DNA of 64,000 nt from Neoarius graeffei (Eukaryota; Chordata; Actinopteri; Siluriformes; Ariidae): positions 6,630,001 to 6,694,000 of the forward strand of contig NC_083586.1 in the NCBI RefSeq assembly GCF_027579695.1, in the 5' to 3' direction. The number at the start of each line of letters is the position of its first letter. The stretch's first letter is position 1. The notes beneath the pieces were generated by a model, which did not search any database, was not told where the DNA came from, and saw only the letters and a program-made list of their open reading frames with translations. Below, piece by piece: positions 1 to 13,177 of the stretch. The position numbers were made by a program, and so were the translations under genes.

Positions 1-277
1 GATTCATGTTAGCTTCATAGCTGCACAAAGTGATTCATGTTAGCTTCATAGCTGCACAAAGTGAATCGTATTTGGGTGATTGCTGCACAAAGTGATTCAT
101 GTTAGCTTCATAGCTGCACAAAGTGATTCATGTTAGCTTCATAGCTGCCCAAAGTGAGTAATGTTAGCTTCACAGCTGCACAAAGTGATTCGTGTTAGCT
201 TCATAGCTGCACAAAGTTAGTCATGTTAGCTTCATAGCTGCACAAAGTGATTCATGTTAGCTTCATAGCTGCACAAA

Positions 278-1021
278 GTAATTCATTTTTGCTTTATAGC
301 TGCACAAAGTGATTCATGTTAGCTTCATAGCTGCACAGAGTGATTCATGTTAGATTCATAGCTGCACATAGTGATTCATGTTAGCTTCATAGCTGCACAA
401 AGTGATCCGTGTTAGCTTCATAGCTGCACAAAGTGATCCGTGTTAGCTTCATAGCTGCAGAAAGTGATTCATGTTAGCTTCATAGCTGCACAGAGTGATT
501 CATGTTAGCTTCATAGCTGCACAAAGTAATTCATGTTTGCTTTATAGCTGCACAAAGTGATTCATGTTAGCTTCATAGCTGCACAGAGTGATTCATGTTA
601 GCATCATAGCTGCACAGAGTGATTCATGTTAGCTTCATAGCTGCCCAAAGTGATTCATATTAGCTTCATAGCTGCAGAAAGTGATCCGTGTTAGCTTCAT
701 AGCTGCACAAAGTGATTCATGTTGGCTTAATAGCTGCACATTGTGAGTCATGTTAGCTTCATAGCTGCACAAAGTAATTCATGTTTGCTTTATAGCTGCA
801 CAAAGTGATTCATGTTAGCTTCATAGCTGCACAGAGTGATTCATGTTAGAGTCATAGCTGCACAGAGTGATTCATGCTTACTTCATAGCTGCACAGAGTG
901 ATTCATGTTAGCTTCATAGCTGCAGAGAGTGATTCATGTTAGATACATAGCTGCACATAGTGATTCATGTTAGCTTCATAGCTGCCCAAAGTGATTCATG
1001 TTAGCTTCATAGCTGCACAAA
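278..1021. repeat. 248-bp (8-mer) higher-order period near the left edge
   Basis: A distinctive monomer with GTAATTCAT followed by TTTGCTTTATAGC appears at 278, 526 and 774, exactly 248 bp (8 x 31) apart. The monomers between them carry similar variants. The period decays after about 1 kb; the next copy of the marker is at 1890. This is a short, diverged higher-order unit at the part of the array furthest from the long homogenised blocks. Confidence 0.7.
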
Positions 1022-4000
1022 GTGAATCATGTTAGCTTCATAGCTCCACAGAGTGATTCATTTTAGATTCATAGCTGCACATAGTGATTCATGTTTGCTT
1101 CATAGCTGCACAGAGTGATTCATGTTAGCTTCATAGCTGCACAATGTGATTCATGTTAGCTTCATAGCTGCCCAAAGTGATTCATGTTAGCTTCATAGCT
1201 GCACAAAGTGAATCATGTTAGCCTCATAGGTGCCAAAAGTGATTCATGTTAGCTTCATAGCTGCACAAAGTGATTCATGTTAGCTTCATAGCTGCCCAAA
1301 GTGATTCATGTGAGTTTCATAGCTGCACAAAGTGATTCATGTTAGCTTCATAGCTGCACAAAGTGATTCATGTTTCCTTCATAGCTGCACAAAGTGATTC
1401 ATGTTAGCTTCATAGCTGCACAAAGTGATTCATGTTAGCTTCATAGCTGCACAAAGTGATTCATGTTTGCTTCATAGCTGCACAAAGTGATTCATGTTAG
1501 CTTCATAGCTGCCCAAAGTGATTCATGTTAGCTTCCTAGCTGCCCAAAGTGATTCATGTTAGCTTCATAGCTGCACAAAGTGAATCATGTTAGCCTCATA
1601 GCTGCCAAAAGTGATTCATGTTAGCATCATAGCGGCACAAAGTGATTCATGTTAGCTTCATAGCTGCCCAAAGTGATTCATGTTAGCTTCATAGCTGCAC
1701 AAAGTGAATCATGTTAGCCTCATAGCTGCCAAAAGTGATTCATGTTAGCTTCATAGCTGCACAAAGTGATTCATGTTAGCTTCATAGCTGCACAAAGTGA
1801 TTCATGTTTGCTTCATAGCTGCACAGAGTGATTCATGGTTGCATCATAGCTGCACAGAGTGATTCATGTTAGCTTCATAGTTGCACAAAGTAATTCATGT
1901 TTGCTTTATAGCTGCACAAAGTGATTCATGTTAGCTTCATAGCTGCACAGAGTGATTCATGTTAGATTCATAGCTGCACATAGTGATTCATGTTTGCTTC
2001 ATAGCTGCACAGAGTGATTCATGTTGGCTTCATAGCTGCCCAAAGTGATTCATGTTAGCTTCATAGCTGCACAAAGTGAATCATGTTAGCTTCATAGCTG
2101 CACAGAGTGATACATGTTAGATTCATAGCCGCACATAGTGATTCATGTTTGCTTCAAAGCTGCACAGAGTGATTCATGTTACCTTCATAGCTGCACAAAG
2201 TGATTCATGTTAGCTTCATAGCTGCCCAAAGTGAATCATGTTAGCTTCATAGCTCCACAGAGTGATTCATTTTAGATTCATAGCTGCACATAGTGATTCA
2301 TGTTTGCTTCATAGCTGCACAGAGTCATTCATGTTAGCTTCATAGCTGCCAAAGTGATTCATGTTAGCTTCATAGCTGCACAAAGTGAATCATGCTAGCT
2401 TCATAGCTGCCCAAAGTGATTCATGTTATCTTCATAGCTGCCCAAAGTGATTCATGTTAGCTTCAAAGCTGAACAAAGTGAATCATGTTAGCTTTATAGC
2501 TGCAAAAAGTGATTCATGTTAGCTTCATAGTTGCACAAAGTGATGAATGTTAGCTTAATAGCTGCCCAAAGTGATTCATGTTAGCTTCATAGCTGCACAA
2601 AGTGATTCATGTTAGCTTCATAGCTGCCCAAAGTGATTCATGTTAGCTTCATAGCTGAACAAAGTGAATCATGTTAGCTTCATAGCTGCACAAAGTGATT
2701 CATGTTAGCTTCATAACTGCACAAATTGAATCATGTTAGCTTCATAGCTGCCCATAGTGATTCATGTTACCTTCATAGCTGCACAAAGTGATTCATGTTA
2801 GCTTCATAGCTGCACAATGTGATTCATGTTAGATTCATAACTGCACAAATTGAATCATGTTAGCTTAATAGCTGCCAAAAGTGATTCATGTTAGCTTCAT
2901 AGCTGCACAAAGTGATTCATGTTAGCTTCATAGCTGCACAATGTGATTCATGTTAGATTCATAGCTGCACAAAGTGATTCATGTTAGCTTCATAGCTGCA
3001 CAAAGTGATTCATGTTAGCTTAATAGCTGCCCAAAGTGATTCATGTTAGCTTCATAGCTGCCCATAGTGATTCATGTTACCTTCATAGCTGCCCAAAGTG
3101 AATCATGTTAACTTCAGAGCTGCCAAAAGTGATTCATGTTAGCTTCATAGCTGCACAAAGTGAATCATGTTAGCTTCATAGCTGCCAAAAGTGATTCATG
3201 TTAGCTTCACAGCTGCACAAAGTGATTCATGTTAGCTTCATAGCTGCCCAAAGTGAGTCATGTTAGATTCATAGCTGCCCAAAATGATTCATGATAGCTT
3301 CATAGCTGCACAAAGTGATTCATGTTAGCTTCATAGCTGCACAAAGTGATTCATGTTAGCTTCATAGCTGCCCAAAATGATTCATGATAGCTTCATAGCT
3401 GCACAAAGTGATTCATGTTAGCTTCATAGCTGCCAAAAGTGATTCATGTTAGCTTCATAGCTGCCCAAAATGATTCATGATAGCTTCATAGCTGCACAAA
3501 GTGATTCAAGTTAACTTCATAGCTGCACAAAGTGATTCATGTTAACTTCATAGCTGCCAAAAGTGATTCATGTTAGAGTCATAGCTGCCCAAAATGATTC
3601 ATGATAGCTTCATAGCTGCACAAAGTGATTCATGTGAGCTTCATAGCTGCACAAAGTGATTCATGTTAGCTTCATAGCTGCACAAAGTGATCCGTGTTAG
3701 CTTCATAGCTGCACAGAGTGATTCATGTTGGCTTCATCGCTGCACAACGTGAATCATGTTAACTTCATAGCTGCACAAAGTGATTCGTATTTGGGTGATA
3801 GCTGCACAAAGTGACTCATGTTAGCTTCATAGCTGCCCAAAGTGATTCATGTTAGCTTCATAGCTGCCCAAAGTGATTCATGTTAGCTTTATAGCTGCTT
3901 AAAGTGATTCATGTTAGCTTCATAGTTGCACAAAGTGATTAATGTTAGCTTAATAGCTGCCCAAAGTGATTCATGTTAGCTTCATAGCTGCCCAAAGTGA

Positions 4001-4080
4001 ATCATGTTACCTGCATAGCTGCCCAAAGTGAATCATGTTAACTTCATAGCTGCACAAAGTGAATCATGTTAGCTTCATAG

Positions 4081-6112
4081 CTGCACAAAGTGATTCATGT
4101 TACCTTCATAGCTGCCCAAAGTGAATCATGTTAACTTCGTAGCTGCCAAAAGTGATTCATGTTAGCTTTATAGCTGCACAAAGTGAATCATGTTAGCTTC
4201 ATAGCTGCCAAAAGTGATTCATGTTAGCTTAACAGCTGCACAAAGTGATTCATCTTAGCTTCATGGCTGCACAAAGTGATTCATGTTAGCTTCATGACTG
4301 CACAAAGTGATTTGTTTTTGGGTGAAAGCTGCCCAAAGTGATTCATGTTAGCTTCATAGCTGCCCAAAGTGATTCATGTTAGATTCATAGCTGCCCAAAA
4401 TGATTCATGATAGCTTCATAGCTGCACAAAGTGATTCATGTTAGCTTCATAGCTGCACAAAGTGATTCATGTTAGCTTCATAGCTGCCCAAAATGATTCA
4501 TGATAGCTTCATAGCTGCACAAAGTGATTCATGTTAGCTTCATAGCTGCCAAAAGTGATTCATGTTAGCTTCATAGCTGCCCAAAATGATTCATGATAGC
4601 TTCACAGCTGCACAAAGTGAGTCAAGTTAACTTCATAGCTGCACAAAGTGATTCATGTTAACTTCATAGCTGCCAAAAGTGATTCATGTTAGATTCATAG
4701 CTGCCCAAAATGATTCATGATAGCTTCATAGCTGCACAAAGTGATTCATGTTAGCTTCATAGCTGCACAAAGTGATCCGTGTTAGCTTCATAGCTGCCCA
4801 AAATGATTCATGATAGCTTCATAGCTGCACAAAGTGAATCATGTTAACTTCATAGCTGCACAAAGTGATTCGTATTTGGGTGATAGCTGCACAAAGTGAC
4901 TCATGTTTGCTTCATTGCTGCACAAAGTGATTCATGTTAGCTTCATAGCTGCACAGAGTGATTCATGTTGGCTTCATACCTGCACAAAGTGAGTCATGTT
5001 AGCTTCATAGCTGCACAAAGTGACTCATGTTAGCTTCATAGCTGCACAAAGTGATTCATGTAAGCGTCATAGCTGCCCAAAGTGATTCATGTTAGCTTCA
5101 TAGCTGCCCAAAGTGATTCATGTTAGCTTCATAGCTGCACAAAGTGATTCATGTTACCTTCATAGCTGCCCAAAGTGAATCATGTTAACTTCATAGCTGC
5201 CAAAAGTGATTCATGTTAGCTTTATAGCTGCACAAAGTGAATCATGTTAGCTTCATAGCTGCCAAAAGTGATTCATGTTAGCTTCACAGCTGCACAAAGT
5301 GATTCATCTTAGCTTCATGGCTGCACAAAGTGATTCATGTTAGCTTCATGACTGCACAAAGTGATTTGTTTTTGGGTGAAAGCTGCCCAAAGTGATTCAT
5401 GTTAGCTTCATAGCTGCCCAAAGTGATTCATGTTAGATTCATAGCTGCCCAAAATGATTCATGATAGCTTCATAGCTGCACAAAGTGATTCATGTTAGCT
5501 TCATAGCTGCACAAAGTGATTCATGTTAGCTTCATAGCTGCCCAAAATGATTCATGATAGCTTCACAGCTGCACAAAGTGAGTCAAGTTAACTTCATAGC
5601 TGCACAAAGTGATTCATGTTAACTTCATAGCTGCCAAAAGTGATTCATGTTAGATTCATAGCTGCCCAAAATGATTCATGATAGCTTCATAGCTGCACAA
5701 AGTGATTCATGTTAGCTTCATAGCTGCACAAAGTGATCCGTGTTAGCTTCATAGCTGCCCAAAATGATTCATGATAGCTTCATAGCTGCACAAAGTGAAT
5801 CATGTTAACTTCATAGCTGCACAAAGTGATTCGTATTTGGGTGATAGCTGCACAAAGTGACTCATGTTTGCTTCATTGCTGCACAAAGTGATTCATGTTA
5901 GCTTCATAGCTGCACAGAGTGATTCATGTTGGCTTCATACCTGCACAAAGTGAGTCATGTTAGCTTCATAGCTGCACAAAGTGACTCATGTTAGCTTCAT
6001 AGCTGCACAAAGTGATTCATGTAAGCGTCATAGCTGCCCAAAGTGATTCATGTTAGCTTCATAGCTGCCCAAAGTGATTCATGTTAGCTTCATAGCTGCA
6101 CAAAGTGATTCA
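4081..6112. repeat. 1,054-bp (34-mer) unit, 2 copies, second lacking 93 bp
   Basis: The marker TTTGTTTTTGGGTGAAAGC at 4311 recurs at 5365, 1,054 bp later (34 x 31). Matching starts near 4081, which pairs with 5135. In the second copy the later markers are offset by only 961 bp, so three monomers (93 bp) are missing, apparently near 5,550. Total length equals 2 x 1,054 minus 93 plus about 16 bp. Confidence 0.88.
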
Positions 6113-6690
6113 TGTTAGATTCATAGCTGCACAAAGTGATTCATGTTAGATTCATAGCAGCACAAAGTGATTCGTGTTAGATTCATAGCTGCACAAAGTG
6201 ATTCATGTTAGATTCATAGCTGCACAAAGTGATTCATGTTAGCTTCATAGCTGCACAGAGTGATTCATGTTGGCTTCATAGCTGCACAACGTGAATCATG
6301 TTAACTTCATAGCTGCACAAAGTGATTCGTATTTGGGTGATAGCTGCACAAAGTGATTCATGTTAGCTTCATAGTTGCACAAAGTGATTAATGTTAGCTT
6401 AATAGATGCCCAAAGTGATTCATGTTAGCGTCGTAGCTGCACAAAATGATTCATGTTAGCTTCATAGCTGCCCAAAGTGATTCATGTTACCTTCATAGCT
6501 GCCCAAAGTGAATCATGTTAGCTTCATAGCTGCACAAAGTGATTCATGTAACCTTCATAGCTGCCCAAAGTGAATCATGTTAACTTCAAAGCTGCACAAA
6601 GTGATTCATGTTAGCTTCATAGCTGCACAGAGTGATTCATGTTACCTTCATAGCTGCCAAAAAGTGATTCATGTTAACTTCATAGCTGCA

Positions 6691-6760
6691 CCGAGTGATT
6701 CAAGGCTGCACAAAGTGATTCATAGCTGCACAAAGTGATTCATAAATGCAAAAAGTGATT
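6691..6760. repeat. Cluster of shortened monomers of about 20 bp (example of eight)
   Basis: Here three successive monomers lack the central TGTTAGCTTCA segment and read GATTCA directly followed by TAGCTGCACAAAGT or a close variant. The full monomer contains TTCAT twice, 11 bp apart, so deletion between these direct repeats gives the short form. The same cluster recurs at about 13756, 19767, 22338, 26366, 30112, 33796 and 38776. Related single short monomers lie near 37,205, 37,350 and 44,175. Confidence 0.85.
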
Positions 6761-9700
6761 CATGTCACCTTCATAGCTGCAGAAAGTGATTCATGTTAGC
6801 TTCATAGCTGCAGAAAGTGATTCATGTTAGCTTCATAGCTGCACCGAGTGATTCATGTTAGCTTCATAGCTGCACAAAGTGATTCATGTTAGCTTCATAG
6901 CTGCACAAAGTGATTCATGTTAGCTTAATAGCTGCCCAAAGTGATTCATGTTAGCTTCATAGCTGCCCAAAGTGATTCATGTTAGCTTCATAGCAGCCGA
7001 AAGTGATTCATGTTAGCTTCATAGCTGCCCAAAGTGATTCATGTTATCTTCACAGCTGCCCAAAGTGATTCATGTTAGCTTCATAGCTGCACAAAGTGAT
7101 TCATGTTAACTTCATAGCTGCCCAAAGTGATTCATGTAAGCCATATAGCTGCCCAAAGTGATTCATGTTAGCTTCATAGCTGCACAGAGTGATTCATGTT
7201 AGCTTCATAGCTGCACAAAGTGATTCATGTTAGCTTAATAGCTGCCCAAAGTGATTCATGTTAGCTTCATAGCTGCCCAAAGTGATTCATGTTAGCTTCA
7301 TAGCAGCCGAAAGTGATTCATGTTAGCTTCATAGCTGCCCAAAGTGATTCATGTTATCTTCACAGCTGCCCAAAGTGATTCATGTTAGCTTCATAGCTGC
7401 ACAAAGTGATTCATGTTAGCTTCATAGCTGCCCAAAGTGATTCATGTAAGCCATATAGCTGCCCAAAGTGATTCATGTTAGCTTCATAGCTGCACAAAGT
7501 GATTCATGTTAGCTTCATAGCTGCCCAAAGTGATTCATGTTAGCTTCATAGCTGCACAGAGTGATTCATGTTAGCTTCATAGCTGCACAAAGTGATTCAT
7601 GTTAGCTTCATAGCTGCACAAAGTGATTCATGTTTGCTTCATAGCTGCACAGAGTCATTCATGTTAGCTTCATAGCTGCCAAAGTGATTCATGTTAGCTT
7701 CATAGCTGCACAAAGTGAATCATGTTAGCTTCATAGCTGCCCAAAGTGATTCATGTTATCTTCATAGCTGCCCAAAGTGATTCATGTTAGCTTCAAAGCT
7801 GAACAAAGTGAATCATGTTAGCTTCATAGCTGCACAAAGTGATTCATGTTAGCTTTATAGCTGCAAAAAGTGATTCATGTTAGCTTCATATTTGCACAAA
7901 GTGATGAATGTTAGCTTAATAGCTGCCCAAAGTGATTCATGTTAGCTTCATAGCTGCACAAAGTGATTCATGTTAGCTTCATAGCTGCCCAAAGTGATTC
8001 ATGTTAGCTTCATAGCTGAACAAAGTGAATCATGTTAGCTTCATAGCTGCACAAAGTGATTCATGTTAGCTTCATAACTGCACAAATTGAATCATGTTAG
8101 CTTCATAGCTGCACAAAGTGATTCATGTTAGCTTCATAGCTGCCCAAAGTGAATCATGTTAGCTTCATAGCTCCACAGAGTGATTCATTTTAGATTCATA
8201 GCTGCACATAGTGATTCATGTTTGCTTCATAGCTGCACAGAGTCATTCATGTTAGCTTCATAGCTGCCAAAGTGATTCATGTTAGCTTCATAGCTGCACA
8301 AAGTGAATCATGCTAGCTTCATAGCTGCCCAAAGTGATTCATGTTATCTTCATAGCTGCCCAAAGTGATTCATGTTAGCTTCAAAGCTGAACAAAGTGAA
8401 TCATGTTAGCTTTATAGCTGCAAAAAGTGATTCATGTTAGCTTCATAGTTGCACAAAGTGATGAATGTTAGCTTAATAGCTGCCCAAAGTGATTCATGTT
8501 AGCTTCATAGCTGCACAAAGTGATTCATGTTAGCTTCATAGCTGCCCAAAGTGATTCATGTTAGCTTCATAGCTGAACAAAGTGAATCATGTTAGCTTCA
8601 TAGCTGCACAAAGTGATTCATGTTAGCTTCATAACTGCACAAATTGAATCATGTTAGCTTCATAGCTGCCCATAGTGATTCATGTTACCTTCATAGCTGC
8701 ACAAAGTGATTCATGTTAGCTTCATAGCTGCACAATGTGATTCATGTTAGATTCATAACTGCACAAATTGAATCATGTTAGCTTAATAGCTGCCAAAAGT
8801 GATTCATGTTAGCTTCATAGCTGCACAAAGTGATTCATGTTAGCTTCATAGCTGCACAATGTGATTCATGTTAGATTCATAGCTGCACAAAGTGATTCAT
8901 GTTAGCTTCATAGCTGCACAAAGTGATTCATGTTAGCTTAATAGCTGCCCAAAGTGATTCATGTTAGCTTCATAGCTGCCCATAGTGATTCATGTTACCT
9001 TCATAGCTGCCCAAAGTGAATCATGTTAACTTCAGAGCTGCCAAAAGTGATTCATGTTAGCTTCATAGCTGCACAAAGTGAATCATGTTAGCTTCATAGC
9101 TGCCAAAAGTGATTCATGTTAGCTTCACAGCTGCACAAAGTGATTCATGTTAGCTTCATAGCTGCCCAAAGTGATTCATGTTAGATTCATAGCTGCCCAA
9201 AATGATTCATGATAGCTTCATAGCTGCACAAAGTGATTCATGTTAGCTTCATAGCTGCACAAAGTGATTCATGTTAGCTTCATAGCTGCCCAAAATGATT
9301 CATGATAGCTTCATAGCTGCACAAAGTGATTCATGTTAGCTTCATAGCTGCCAAAAGTGATTCATGTTAGCTTCATAGCTGCCCAAAATGATTCATGATA
9401 GCTTCATAGCTGCACAAAGTGATTCAAGTTAACTTCATAGCTGCACAAAGTGATTCATGTTAACTTCATAGCTGCCAAAAGTGATTCATGTTAGAGTCAT
9501 AGCTGCCCAAAATGATTCATGATAGCTTCATAGCTGCACAAAGTGATTCATGTGAGCTTCATAGCTGCACAAAGTGATTCATGTTAGCTTCATAGCTGCA
9601 CAAAGTGATCCGTGTTAGCTTCATAGCTGCACAGAGTGATTCATGTTGGCTTCATCGCTGCACAACGTGAATCATGTTAACTTCATAGCTGCACAAAGTG

Positions 9701-9998
9701 TTTCTTATTTGGGTGATAGCTGCACAAAGTGACTCATGTTAGCTTCATAGCTGCCCAAAGTGATTCATGTTAGCTTCATAGCTGCCCAAAGTGATTCATG
9801 TTAGCTTTATAGCTGCTTAAAGTGATTCATGTTAGCTTCATAGTTGCACAAAGTGATTAATGTTAGCTTAATAGCTGCCCAAAGTGATTCATGTTAGCTT
9901 CATAGCTGCCCAAAGTGAATCATGTTACCTGCATAGCTGCCCAAAGTGAATCATGTTAACTTCATAGCTGCACAAAGTGAATCATGTTAGCTTCATAG

Positions 9999-12900
9999 CT
10001 GCACAAAGTGATTCATGTTACCTTCATAGCTGCCCAAAGTGAATCATGTTAACTTCATAGCTGCCAAAAGTGATTCATGTTAGCTTTATAGCTGCACAAA
10101 GTGAATCATGTTAGCTTCATAGCTGCCAAAAGTGATTCATGTTAGCTTAACAGCTGCACAAAGTGATTCATCTTAGCTTCATGGCTGCACAAAGTGATTC
10201 ATGTTAGCTTCATGACTGCACAAAGTGATTTGTTTTTGGGTGAAAGCTGCCCAAAGTGATTCATGTTAGCTTCATAGCTGCCCAAAGTGATTCATGTTAG
10301 ATTCATAGCTGCCCAAAATGATTCATGATAGCTTCATAGCTGCACAAAGTGATTCATGTTAGCTTCATAGCTGCACAAAGTGATTCATGTTAGCTTCATA
10401 GCTGCCCAAAATGATTCATGATAGCTTCATAGCTGCACAAAGTGATTCATTTTAGCTTCATAGCTGCCAAAAGTGATTCATGTTAGCTTCATAGCTGCCC
10501 AAAATGATTCATGATAGCTTCACAGCTGCACAAAGTGAGTCAAGTTAACTTCATAGCTGCACAAACTGATTCATGTTAACTTCATAGCTGCCAAAAGTGA
10601 TTCATGTTAGATTCATAGCTGCCCAAAATGATTCATGATAGCTTCATAGCTGCACAAAGTGATTCATGTTAGCTTCATAGCTGCACAAAGTGATCCGTGT
10701 TAGCTTCATAGCTGCCCAAAATGATTCATGATAGCTTCATAGCTGCACAAAGTGAATCATGTTAACTTCATAGCTGCACAAAGTGATTCGTATTTGGGTG
10801 ATAGCTGCACAAAGTGACTCATGTTTGCTTCATTGCTGCACAAAGTGATTCATGTTAGCTTCATAGCTGCACAGAGTGATTCATGTTGGCTTCATACCTG
10901 CACAAAGTGAGTCATGTTAGCTTCATAGCTGCACAAAGTGACTCATGTTAGCTTCATAGCTGCACAAAGTGATTCATGTAAGCGTCATAGCTGCCCAAAG
11001 TGATTCATGTTAGCTTCATAGCTGCCCAAAGTGATTCATGTTAGCTTCATAGCTGCACAAAGTGATTCATGTTACCTTCATAGCTGCCCAAAGTGAATCA
11101 TGTTAACTTCATAGCTGCCAAAAGTGATTCATGTTAGCTTTATAGCTGCACAAAGTGAATCATGTTAGCTTCATAGCTGCCAAAAGTGATTCATGTTAGC
11201 TTCACAGCTGCACAAAGTGATTCATCTTAGCTTCATGGCTGCACAAAGTGATTCATGTTAGCTTCATGACTGCACAAAGTGATTTGTTTTTGGGTGAAAG
11301 CTGCCCAAAGTGATTCATGTTAGCTTCATAGCTGCCCAAAGTGATTCATGTTAGATTCATAGCTGCCCAAAATGATTCATGATAGCTTCATAGCTGCACA
11401 AAGTGATTCATGTTAGCTTCATAGCTGCACAAAGTGATTCATGTTAGCTTCATAGCTGCCCAAAATGATTCATGATAGCTTCATAGCTGCACAAAGTGAT
11501 TCATGTTAGCTTCATAGCTGCCAAAAGTGATTCATGTTAGCTTCATAGCTGCCCAAAATGATTCATGATAGCTTCACAGCTGCGCAAAGTGAGTCAAGTT
11601 AACTTCATAGCTGCACAAAGTGATTCATGTTAACTTCATAGCTGCCAAAAGTGATTCATGTTAGATTCATAGCTGCCCAAAATGATTCATGATAGCTTCA
11701 TAGCTGCACAAAGTGATTCATGTTAGCTTCATAGCTGCACAAAGTGATCCGTGTTAGCTTCATAGCTGCCCAAAATGATTCATGATAGCTTCATAGCTGC
11801 ACAAAGTGAATCATGTTAACTTCATAGCTGCACAAAGTGATTCGTATTTGGGTGATAGCTGCACAAAGTGACTCATGTTTGCTTCATTGCTGCACAAAGT
11901 GATTCATGTTAGCTTCATAGCTGCACAGAGTGATTCATGTTGGCTTCATACCTGCACAAAGTGAGTCATGTTAGCTTCATAGCTGCACAAAGTGACTCAT
12001 GTTAGCTTCATAGCTGCACAAAGTGATTCATGTAAGCGTCATAGCTGCCCAAAGTGATTCATGTTAGCTTCATAGCTGCCCAAAGTGATTCATGTTAGCT
12101 TCATAGCTGCACAAAGTGATTCATGTTACCTTCATAGCTGCCCAAAGTGAATCATGTTAACTTCATAGCTGCCAAAAGTGATTCATGTTAGCTTTATAGC
12201 TGCACAAAGTGAATCATGTTAGCTTCATAGCTGCCAAAAGTGATTCATGTTAGCTTCACAGCTGCACAAAGTGATTCATCTTAGCTTCATGGCTGCACAA
12301 AGTGATTCATGTTAGCTTCATGACTGCACAAAGTGATTTGTTTTTGGGTGAAAGCTGCCCAAAGTGATTCATGTTAGCTTCATAGCTGCCCAAAGTGATT
12401 CATGTTAGATTCATAGCTGCCCAAAATGATTCATGATAGCTTCATAGCTGCACAAAGTGATTCATGTTAGCTTCATAGCTGCACAAAGTGATTCATGTTA
12501 GCTTCATAGCTGCCCAAAATGATTCATGATAGCTTCATAGCTGCACAAAGTGATTCATGTTAGCTTCATAGCTGCCAAAAGTGATTCATGTTAGCTTCAT
12601 AGCTGCCCAAAATGATTCATGATAGCTTCACAGCTGCACAAAGTGAGTCAAGTTAACTTCATAGCTGCACAAAGTGATTCATGTTAACTTCATAGCTGCC
12701 AAAAGTGATTCATGTTAGATTCATAGCTGCCCAAAATGATTCATGATAGCTTCATAGCTGCACAAAGTGATTCATGTTAGCTTCATAGCTGCACAAAGTG
12801 ATCCGTGTTAGCTTCATAGCTGCCCAAAATGATTCATGATAGCTTCATAGCTGCACAAAGTGAATCATGTTAACTTCATAGCTGCACAAAGTGATTCGTA

Positions 12901-13177
12901 TTTGGGTGATAGCTGCACAAAGTGACTCATGTTTGCTTCATTGCTGCACAAAGTGATTCATGTTAGCTTCATAGCTGCACAGAGTGATTCATGTTGGCTT
13001 CATACCTGCACAAAGTGAGTCATGTTAGCTTCATAGCTGCACAAAGTGACTCATGTTAGCTTCATAGCTGCACAAAGTGATTCATGTAAGCGTCATAGCT
13101 GCCCAAAGTGATTCATGTTAGCTTCATAGCTGCCCAAAGTGATTCATGTTAGCTTCATAGCTGCACAAAGTGATTCA
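9999..13177. repeat. 1,054-bp (34-mer) unit, 3 copies
   Basis: The same marker lies at 10229, 11283 and 12337, each exactly 1,054 bp apart. The copies differ from one another by very few bases that I could see. This block corresponds to 4081-6112 in the first super-unit, with one more copy and without the 93-bp loss. Confidence 0.9.
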
